NCBI RefSeq assembly: GCF_024539675.1
Contig: NZ_JAHHIT010000086.1
Span: 1-42,662 of the forward strand
Direction: 5' to 3'
DNA from: Streptomyces hilarionis
GTDB lineage: Bacteria > Actinomycetota > Actinomycetes > Streptomycetales > Streptomycetaceae
Length of the DNA: 42,662 nt
Below, piece by piece: positions 36,594 to 42,662 of the stretch; positions within the stretch are counted from its first letter, which is position 1; each line of letters opens with the position of its first letter. Both the position numbers and the translations under genes were made by a program. Under the pieces are notes generated by a model. It saw nothing but the letters and a program-made list of their open reading frames with translations, ran no database searches and was not told the origin of the DNA.

Positions 36594-37898
36594 CTACGAG
36601 ATCTTGACCGGGTTGACCACGTCCGCGATCAGGACGAGCACGGTGAAGCAGATGAAGATGCCCGCCACCACGTACGCGACCGGCATCAGCTTCGCCACGT
36701 CGAACGGGCCCGGGTCCGGCCGGCGCAGGACCCTGGCCGTGTTGCGGCGCAGCGACTCCCACAGGGCGCCCGCGATGTGCCCGCCGTCGAGCGGCAGCAA
36801 CGGGAGCATGTTGAACAGGAACAGGGAGAGGTTGAAGCCGGCCACGAGCATCACGGCCAGGGCGAGCTGCTGCGAGGCCGGGATGTCCAGGGTGAAGATC
36901 TCGCCGCCGACGCGGGCCGCGCCGACCACGCCCATGGGCGAGTCGGGCTCGCGGGGCGCGCCGTCGAAGGCCGCGTTCCACAGGGCCGGGATCTTGCCGG
37001 GGAGGGCGGCGAGGGAGTCGACGGCCTCGCCCACCCGGTCGGTCATCCAGGACACGGAGTCGCCGAAGTCCTGCTTGACGACGCCGTTGGCCGCGCTGAA
37101 GCCGAGGAACCCGGCCTTGACGAACTGGCCCTGGACGTACGCCCCGCTGGAGTCCTTCTTGGCGACCATGTTGGTGGCGATCTTCGCGTGCAGGGTCAGT
37201 TCGCTGCCCTTGCGGTCGACGACGATGGCGACGTCCTTGCCGGCGCTGACCCGGATCAGGTCGGACAGGGTGTCCCAGTCGTCCGTCTTCCGTCCGGCGA
37301 AGGAGACGATCCGGTCGCCCGGCTTCATGCCGGCGGCCGCGGCCGGGGAGGCCGGGTCGGAGGGCTTGCACGCGTCGCGGTTCTGGCTCTGGGCGATGAC
37401 GCAGGGGGAGACCGAGCTGACGCTGGTGGTCTGCTGGGAGATGCCGAAGCCCATCAGCACGGTGAGGAACAGCGCGACCGCGAGGATCAGGTTCATGAAC
37501 GGTCCGGCGAACATGACGATGACGCGCTTCCACGGCTTGCGCGTGTAGAACATGCGCGTCTCGTCGCCCGGTTGCAGTTCCTCGTAGGCCGCCGAGCGGG
37601 CGTCCTCGATCATGCCGCGCCACGGCGAGGTGGAGCGGGCCGTGATCCGGCCGTCGTCGCCGGGCGGGAACATGCCGATCATGCGGATGTAGCCGCCCAG
37701 CGGGATCGCCTTGACGCCGTACTCGGTGTCGCCCTTCTTCCGCGAGAAGACGGTCGGGCCGAAGCCGACCATGTACTGCGGGACCCGGATGCCGAAGAGC
37801 TTCGCCGTGGACAGGTGCCCCAGCTCGTGCCAGGCGATCGAGAACAGCAGCCCCGCCGCGAAGACGACTATGCCGAGGATCATCATCAGGGCTGTCAT
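36594..37898 (-). CDS. Membrane M50 zinc metalloprotease (RseP/RIP family)
   Basis: This 434-aa intramembrane protease has the zinc motif HELGH (24-28) in its first membrane helix and the third ligand in LPLLPLDGGH (Asp371). A PDZ domain (about 205-285, around GMKPGDRIVSFAGRKTDDWD) lies between. Four membrane helices are visible: about 4-24, 128-150, 335-360 and 405-427. The family performs regulated intramembrane proteolysis, such as anti-sigma factor or signal peptide remnant cleavage. The ATG (37896-37898) overlaps the dxr stop by four bases and was preferred over an upstream open frame that reads through dxr. Confidence 0.94.
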   Translation of the reverse strand: MTALMMILGIVVFAAGLLFSIAWHELGHLSTAKLFGIRVPQYMVGFGPTVFSRKKGDTEYGVKAIPLGGYIRMIGMFPPGDDGRITARSTSPWRGMIEDARSAAYEELQPGDETRMFYTRKPWKRVIVMFAGPFMNLILAVALFLTVLMGFGISQQTTSVSSVSPCVIAQSQNRDACKPSDPASPAAAAGMKPGDRIVSFAGRKTDDWDTLSDLIRVSAGKDVAIVVDRKGSELTLHAKIATNMVAKKDSSGAYVQGQFVKAGFLGFSAANGVVKQDFGDSVSWMTDRVGEAVDSLAALPGKIPALWNAAFDGAPREPDSPMGVVGAARVGGEIFTLDIPASQQLALAVMLVAGFNLSLFLFNMLPLLPLDGGHIAGALWESLRRNTARVLRRPDPGPFDVAKLMPVAYVVAGIFICFTVLVLIADVVNPVKIS

Positions 37899-39148
37899 GC
37901 ACGCGCCTCCGCGGTAGCCGTCAGTTCTTGGGCCCGGGCCCGTGCCCAGGTCTCCGCTTCGAGGACGTCCGACACGGTCAGTGAAGTTCCCGTCACCGGC
38001 GTGCCGTGCTCGTGCACGACCCGGGTGACGGTCTCCATGATGCCGTTGAACGGCAGCGCGCCGGTGCGGAACGCCTCCACGCACTCCTCGTTTGCCGCAT
38101 TGAACACTGCCGGGGCCGTGCCCGCGAGCTCGCCCACGTGCCGGGCGAGGCCCACCGAGGGGAAGGCCTCGTCGTCGAGGGGGAAGAACTCCCAGGTCGA
38201 CGCGGTGCTCCAGTCGAAGGCGGGCGCCGCGTCCGGGACCCGCCCGGGCCAGCCGAGGCCGACCGCGATGGGCCCGCGCATGTCGGGGGGCGTCGCCTGC
38301 GCCAGTGTCGATCCGTCCGTGAACTCAACCATCGAGTGGACATACGACTGCGGGTGGACGACCACCTCAATGCGCGAGAAGGGAATGTCGTAGAGCAGGT
38401 GCGCCTCGATGACCTCCAGGCCCTTGTTGACGAGGGTCGCGGAGTTGATCGTGATGACCGGGCCCATGGACCAGGTGGGGTGGGCGAGGGCGTCCTCGAC
38501 CGTGACGTTCGCCAGCTGCGCCCTCGTCCGGCCGCGGAAGGGGCCGCCGGAGGCGGTGACGACGAGCTTGCGCACGTCGGACCGGGTGCCGGCGGCGAGG
38601 CACTGGAAGAGGGCCGCGTGCTCGGAGTCCACCGGGATGATCTGCCCCGGCTCGGCGAGCGCCTTGACCAGCGGGCCGCCGACGATGAGCGACTCCTTGT
38701 TGGCGAGCGCGAGGGTGCGGCCCGCCTCCAGGGCGGCGAGGGTGGGCGCGAGGCCGATCGAGCCGGTGATGCCGTTCAGCACGGTGTGGCAGTCGGAGGC
38801 GGCGAGCTCGGTGGCCGCACCGGGACCCGCGAGGATCTCGGGCAGCGGCTCCGCGGCGCCGTACTGGGCGGCCAGCGCCTCGCGCAGGGCGGGCACGACG
38901 TCCTCGCGGGCGACCGCGACGGTCCGCACGCGCAGCCGGCGGGCCTGCTCGGCGAGGAGGGCGACCCGGCCGCCGTTGGCGGACAGGCCGCTCACCCGGA
39001 AGCGGTCCGGGTTGCGCAGCACGAGGTCGATGGCCTGGGTCCCGATCGAGCCGGTGGAACCGAGGATCACCACGTCCTTGGGGCCGTCGCCCACGACGGG
39101 GTCGTAGACGCGGTGCGGGTCGGCGAGGGGGGCTGGACTGTCGCTCAT
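37895..39148 (-). CDS. dxr: 1-deoxy-D-xylulose 5-phosphate reductoisomerase
   Basis: This 417-aa enzyme (IspC) converts DXP to MEP with NADPH. The nucleotide-binding motif GSTGSIG is at 30-36, the metal and substrate site at PVDSEH, and SGGPFR and the substrate loop follow, with the C-terminal helical domain (ANEECVEAFRTGALPF). A short extra N-terminus of about 22 residues is usual in Streptomyces. ATG at 39146-39148, preceded by a G run. Its stop overlaps the M50 protease gene. Confidence 0.96.
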   Translation of the reverse strand: MSDSPAPLADPHRVYDPVVGDGPKDVVILGSTGSIGTQAIDLVLRNPDRFRVSGLSANGGRVALLAEQARRLRVRTVAVAREDVVPALREALAAQYGAAEPLPEILAGPGAATELAASDCHTVLNGITGSIGLAPTLAALEAGRTLALANKESLIVGGPLVKALAEPGQIIPVDSEHAALFQCLAAGTRSDVRKLVVTASGGPFRGRTRAQLANVTVEDALAHPTWSMGPVITINSATLVNKGLEVIEAHLLYDIPFSRIEVVVHPQSYVHSMVEFTDGSTLAQATPPDMRGPIAVGLGWPGRVPDAAPAFDWSTASTWEFFPLDDEAFPSVGLARHVGELAGTAPAVFNAANEECVEAFRTGALPFNGIMETVTRVVHEHGTPVTGTSLTVSDVLEAETWARARAQELTATAEARA

Positions 39149-39185
39149 CCCCCCATTGTTGCCGCAACGGGAAGGCGGCCGGACA

Positions 39186-39208
39186 GGGCGTCCCCCTGGG
39201 GGACGCCC
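39186..39208 (-). terminator. Terminator after the acyl-CoA dehydrogenase gene
   Basis: A 10-bp palindromic hairpin (39186-39195 with 39199-39208) lies 35 bp past the stop codon of the acyl-CoA dehydrogenase gene on the minus strand, separating it from dxr. Confidence 0.7.
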
Positions 39209-39243
39209 CACGGCCCGGCCGCCCGGGACCCGTGTTCGAGGGA

Positions 39244-41181
39244 TCACCTGATCGGGCGGTGGACGTTCTCCCGCTCGCTCGGACCGGGGGTCGCGTCGGC
39301 GATCCACGGAGCGTCCCCGGACAGGTCGACGACGCCCTGCTCCAGCCACTCGTAGGCGCCGGCCATGACGCCCTTGACGACCTTGCGGTCCAGGTCGTCG
39401 GTGTTGTGCCACAGGCGCGCGAAGAGTTCGTCGACGCGGATGCGGGACTGCCGGCAGAACACGTCGGCCAGCTGGTAGGCCTCGCGGCCGTTCTCGCCGC
39501 GCGAGCGCAGCAGTTCGGCGCGCACGCAGGCCGCGCTCATCGCGAACAGCTCGGCGCCGATGTCGACGATCCGGCCGAGGAAGCCCTGCTTGGTCTCCAT
39601 CCGGCCCTGCCAGCGCGACATGGCGTAGAACGTGGAGCGGGCGAGCTTGCGGGCATGCCGCTCGACGTGCCGCAGGTGCGGCGACAGGTCGACGCCGGCG
39701 TGCTTGAACTCCGCGTACGAAGACGGCAGTTGGCCCGGCCCGGCGACGAGCTTGGGCAGCCACTTGGCGTAGAAGACACCGGCGTTCGCGCCCGCCCTCG
39801 CCTTGTCCTGGAGGGACTTGTCGGGGTCGATGAGGTCGCCGGCGACCGTGAGGTGGGCGTCGACGGCCTCACGGGCGATGAGGAGGTGCATGATCTCCGT
39901 CGAGCCCTCGAAGATGCGGTTGATCCGCAGGTCGCGCAGGACCTGTTCGGCGGGGACGGCCCTCTCGCCGCGGGCGGCGAGGGACTCCGCCGTCTCGAAG
40001 CCGCGGCCGCCGCGGATCTGGACGAGTTCGTCGGCCATCCGCCAGCCCATCTCGGAGGCGAAGAGCTTCGCCAGCGCGCCCTCGATGCGGATGTCGTTGC
40101 GGTCCTCGTCGGCCATCTGCGAGGACAGGTCGAGCACCGCCTCCAGGGCGAAGGTGGTCGCCGCGATGAAGGAGATCTTCGCGCCGACCGCCTCGTGGTG
40201 GGCGATCGGCTTGCCCCACTGCTCGCGGGCCGCCGACCACTCGCGGGCGATCTTCAGGGACCACTTGCCGGCGGCCACGCAGGACGCCGGCAGGGAGAGC
40301 CGGCCGGTGTTCAGCGTGGTCAGGGCGATCTTGAGGCCGGCGCCCTCGGGGCCGACACGGTTCGCGGCCGGGACCCGGACCTGGTGGAAGCGGGTGACGC
40401 CGTTCTCGATGCCGCGCAGGCCCATGAAGGCGTTGCGGTGCTCGACGGTGATGCCGGGCGAGTCCGACTCCACGACGAAGGCCGTGATGCCGCCCTTGTG
40501 CCCCTCGCTCTTCGGGACGCGCGCCATGACGACCAGCAGGTCGGCGACGACGCCGTTGGTGGTCCACAGCTTCACGCCGTCGAGGACGTAGTCGTCGCCG
40601 TCGGGCACCGCGCTGGTCGCCAGGCGCGCCGGGTCGGAGCCGACGTCCGGCTCGGTGAGCAGGAAGGCGCTGATGTCGGTGGTGGCGCAGCGGGGCAGGA
40701 ACTTCTGCTTCTGCTCGGGGGTGCCGAACATCTTCAGCGGCTGCGGAACGCCGATCGACTGGTGCGCCGACAGCAGCACCCCGATGGCGGGGCTGGCGGA
40801 GCCCACCAGGGCCAGCGCCTTGTTGTAGTACACCTGGGTGAGGCCGAGGCCTCCGTACTTGGGGTCGATCTTCATGCCGAGGGCGCCGAGCTCCTTGAGC
40901 CCGCGCACGACCTCGTCGGGGATGCGGGCCTCGCGTTCGATGCGGGCCGCGTCCACCTGGGTCTCGCAGAAGTCGCGGAGCTTGGCGAGAAACGCCTCGC
41001 CCCGCCGGACGGCCTCGTCGGAGGGGACCGGATGCGGGTGGACGAGGTCGAGGCGGAAACGGCCCAGGAACAGCTCCTTGGCGAAGCTGGGCTTGCGCCA
41101 GTCCTGTTCCCGGGCGGCCTCGGCGACCTGACGGGCCTCACGCTCGGTGACGGTGGGTTTCTTGAGGGGTGGTGCGGACAT
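39244..41181 (-). CDS. Long (VLCAD/ACAD9-like) acyl-CoA dehydrogenase
   Basis: This 645-aa flavoprotein should oxidise fatty acyl-CoA thioesters. It has the N-terminal helical domain, the FAD-binding beta segment AFLLTEPDVGSDPARL, the second signature near RGGRGFETAESLAARG and the catalytic Glu in IFEGSTEIMH. About 190 further helical residues follow, which distinguish it from the usual 380-400 aa enzymes and resemble the extra C-terminal domain of VLCAD/ACAD9. The ATG at 41179-41181 has GAGGTGA seven bases upstream; an ATG 13 codons earlier is weaker. It is transcribed away from the LacI-type regulator and may be a target, though the operators sit near the regulator. Confidence 0.93.
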   Translation of the reverse strand: MSAPPLKKPTVTEREARQVAEAAREQDWRKPSFAKELFLGRFRLDLVHPHPVPSDEAVRRGEAFLAKLRDFCETQVDAARIEREARIPDEVVRGLKELGALGMKIDPKYGGLGLTQVYYNKALALVGSASPAIGVLLSAHQSIGVPQPLKMFGTPEQKQKFLPRCATTDISAFLLTEPDVGSDPARLATSAVPDGDDYVLDGVKLWTTNGVVADLLVVMARVPKSEGHKGGITAFVVESDSPGITVEHRNAFMGLRGIENGVTRFHQVRVPAANRVGPEGAGLKIALTTLNTGRLSLPASCVAAGKWSLKIAREWSAAREQWGKPIAHHEAVGAKISFIAATTFALEAVLDLSSQMADEDRNDIRIEGALAKLFASEMGWRMADELVQIRGGRGFETAESLAARGERAVPAEQVLRDLRINRIFEGSTEIMHLLIAREAVDAHLTVAGDLIDPDKSLQDKARAGANAGVFYAKWLPKLVAGPGQLPSSYAEFKHAGVDLSPHLRHVERHARKLARSTFYAMSRWQGRMETKQGFLGRIVDIGAELFAMSAACVRAELLRSRGENGREAYQLADVFCRQSRIRVDELFARLWHNTDDLDRKVVKGVMAGAYEWLEQGVVDLSGDAPWIADATPGPSERENVHRPIR

Positions 41182-41480
41182 GAGGCTCACCTCGCCGCGA
41201 ATCGGGATCTCGGACCACATTGGTTACCGATGGGTGCTACCCGATCGTTGGTACCCGATCCGGGCCGCGGTGGCCACCCCACGCGCGCGCCTTCGAGCCG
41301 CCGCGCGGCGCGGTGGCCGGGCCCGCGGGCACCGCGCCCCGGCGTCCCACGGGCGTCCCGCGGTGTCCGCGCGCGGACCGGACGGGGCGCCGTGCGCGGG
41401 CGCTCGGCCTGCGCCGAACGGGTGGGCGACGCCCGCGGCCCGTTCCCGTACTCTTCTCCATCCGGTCGCCGCAACTCGCC

Positions 41481-41496
41481 GTCGAAGCGCTTCGAC
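41481..41496. promoter_or_regulatory. LacI-type operator 1
   Basis: GTCGAAGCGCTTCGAC is a perfect 16-bp palindrome with a central CG step, the hallmark of LacI/GalR-family operators. It ends six bases before the -35 box of the regulator promoter. Confidence 0.75.
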
Positions 41497-41502
41497 AACC
41501 TA

Positions 41503-41531
41503 TGGACACCCACCCGCGCTGAAGCTACTGT
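41503..41531 (+). promoter_or_regulatory. Promoter of the LacI-family regulator
   Basis: TGGACA (41503-41508) and TACTGT (41526-41531) are separated by exactly 17 bp and resemble the vegetative -35 and -10 boxes. Transcription would start near 41538, giving a leader of about 64 nt. Confidence 0.6.
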
Positions 41532-41569
41532 CGAACCACCCCCACCCGCCCCTGTTCACCACGCGCACT

Positions 41570-41585
41570 GTCGAAGCGCTTCACA
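41570..41585. promoter_or_regulatory. LacI-type operator 2
   Basis: GTCGAAGCGCTTCACA repeats the operator 1 core (GTCGAAGCGCTTC) 89 bp further on, centre to centre, with a degraded right end. It lies downstream of the predicted start site, 16 bp before the regulator's ATG, where bound repressor would block elongation or act with operator 1 through looping. Confidence 0.65.
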
Positions 41586-41601
41586 AAACTTGGAGAGCTG
41601 G

Positions 41602-42615
41602 ATGGTCACCCTCGCCGAGGTCGCCCAGCACGCCGGAGTCTCGGCGAGCACGGTGAGCTATGTCCTCAGTGGCAAGCGGTCCATCTCCACGACCACCCGG
41701 CAGCGCGTCGAGCAGAGCATCCGGGAGCTCGGCTACCACCCGAACGCGGGCGCGCGCGCCCTGGCCAGCAGCCGGTCGAACATCATCGCGCTGATGATCC
41801 CGCTGCGGACCGACATCTACGTGCCGGTGATGATGGAGATCGCCATCGCGGTGGCCACCACGGCCCGCACCCACGGCTACGACGTGCTGCTGCTCACGGG
41901 CGAGGAAGGGCCCGACGCGGTCCGCCGCGTCACCGGCAGCGGGCTCGCCGACGCGATGATCCTGATGGACGTCGAACTCGACGACGAGCGGCTGCCGCTG
42001 CTGCGCTCCACCGACCAGCCGTCCGTGCTGATCGGCCTGCCGGCCGACACCTCCGGTCTGACCTGCGTCGATCTGGACTTCGGGGCGACGGGCGCGTTGT
42101 GCGTGGAGCACCTGGCCGCGCTCGGTCACCGCGACGTCGCCGTCATCGGCGAGGCCCCGGCGGTCTACGAACGCCACACCGGCTTCGCCGAGCGCACGCT
42201 CGACGGGCTGCGCGGCCGGGCGAGGGAACTCGGCCTGCGGCTGCTGCACCGCCCGTGCGAGGGCGGTTACGACGCCATGGCCGTGACCCTGGCCCGGATC
42301 CTCGACGAGCGTCCGGGCACCACCGGCTTCGTCGTGCAGAACGAGTCGGCGGTGGAGCCGCTGCTCGCGCTGCTGCGCCAGCAGGGCCGGGCCGTGCCGG
42401 AGGACGTCTCGGTGGTGGCGATCTGCCCCGACCAGGTCGCCGTCCAGGCCTCGGTGCGGCTGACCTCCGTGGCCATCCCCGCGCAGGAGATGGGCCGGCA
42501 CGCGGTGGAACGCCTGGTCGCCAAGCTGGAGGGGCGCGGCGACGACGAGGTCGTGCTGATCGCGCCCGAGCTGACGGTCCGGGCGAGCACCGGACCGGTC
42601 CCCGTCACCACCTGA
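41602..42615 (+). CDS. LacI family transcriptional regulator
   Basis: This 337-aa repressor has the N-terminal helix-turn-helix and hinge (VTLAEVAQHAGVSASTVSYV to about residue 56, with hinge helix ALASSRS), then a periplasmic-binding-protein-like sensor domain (about 60-330). The ligand is unknown; sugars are usual for the family. The ATG at 41602 follows a GGAG site. Two palindromic sites of LacI-operator type flank its promoter, so autoregulation is likely. The gene is complete within the window. Confidence 0.94.
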   Translation: MVTLAEVAQHAGVSASTVSYVLSGKRSISTTTRQRVEQSIRELGYHPNAGARALASSRSNIIALMIPLRTDIYVPVMMEIAIAVATTARTHGYDVLLLTGEEGPDAVRRVTGSGLADAMILMDVELDDERLPLLRSTDQPSVLIGLPADTSGLTCVDLDFGATGALCVEHLAALGHRDVAVIGEAPAVYERHTGFAERTLDGLRGRARELGLRLLHRPCEGGYDAMAVTLARILDERPGTTGFVVQNESAVEPLLALLRQQGRAVPEDVSVVAICPDQVAVQASVRLTSVAIPAQEMGRHAVERLVAKLEGRGDDEVVLIAPELTVRASTGPVPVTT

Positions 42616-42662
42616 GCCCCGAGCCCGCTCCCCTCACCACCCGAGCCCCAGCCCGCTCTCCC
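42605..42662 (+). repeat. Imperfect 29-bp tandem duplication at the LacI stop
   Basis: Units 42605-42633 and 42634-42662 are nearly identical. The first contains the TGA stop of the LacI gene; in the second the same triplet is CGA. The second copy ends at the window edge, so the array may continue. Confidence 0.6.

Larger units (their letters stand above)
41182..41601. promoter_or_regulatory. Divergent intergenic region, acyl-CoA dehydrogenase / LacI regulator
   Basis: These 420 bp contain no supported gene. The right half holds the LacI-type operators and promoter listed separately. The left half (41182-41480) should hold the dehydrogenase promoter, but no clear -35/-10 pair stands out. Confidence 0.5.

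Noticed and set aside
39232..41601. Upstream extension of the LacI regulator frame over the acyl-CoA dehydrogenase gene
   Set aside because: The extension is antisense to the dehydrogenase and lacks family sequence. The helix-turn-helix begins at the ATG at 41602, which has a promoter and ribosome site.

Overview
The window is very GC-rich chromosomal DNA with strong G/C third-position codon bias, GTG starts and long antisense open frames. Gene content and order (a type VII secretion locus next to ribF, truB, rbfA, infB, ylxR, nusA, rimP, proS, ispG, an M50 protease and dxr) match a Streptomyces or close relative. I see no rRNA, tRNA, CRISPR array, insertion sequence or prophage.

Region 1 (1-16506) is an ESX/type VII secretion locus. 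A divergent promoter region (10376-10578) separates two arms. Leftward run eccB, a mycosin, a small SAV_915/SseB-like protein, then two parallel modules: a small helical protein whose stop overlaps (TGATG) the start of a larger WXG-domain protein (100 aa + 429 aa; 144 aa + 570 aa). A three-helix membrane protein overlaps the end of the 429-aa gene. A second mycosin and two WXG100 genes (esxB, esxA) follow, ending at a terminator. Rightward run eccE, a 258-aa protein of unknown function, and an 1138-aa proline-rich MinD/EspI-like ATPase, ending at a hairpin with a 24-bp stem. The ATPase EccC and channel EccD are not in the window; they may lie beyond the left edge.

Region 2 (16526-29102, minus strand) is a core translation block: rimP-nusA-ylxR-infB, then DUF503-rbfA-truB, then ribF. 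An 18-bp-stem terminator follows infB. Between truB and ribF sits a 1389-aa trypsin-fold plus P-loop protein with key residues replaced in both domains.

Region 3 (29327-31388, plus strand) is a three-gene cluster: lipoprotein, DUF4439 ferritin-like protein, and a phosphotransferase-fold protein without the usual catalytic Asp.

Region 4 (31737-41181, minus strand) holds proS, two acetyltransferases, ispG, an RseP-like M50 protease, dxr (ispG and dxr are both methylerythritol-phosphate pathway genes) and a long acyl-CoA dehydrogenase. Region 5 is a LacI-family regulator on the plus strand with two self-like operators flanking its promoter.

The best candidate for something undescribed is 2351-7343: two partner-plus-cargo modules of the ESX locus, one with a glycine-zipper hydrophobic C-terminus followed by a putative membrane immunity protein.
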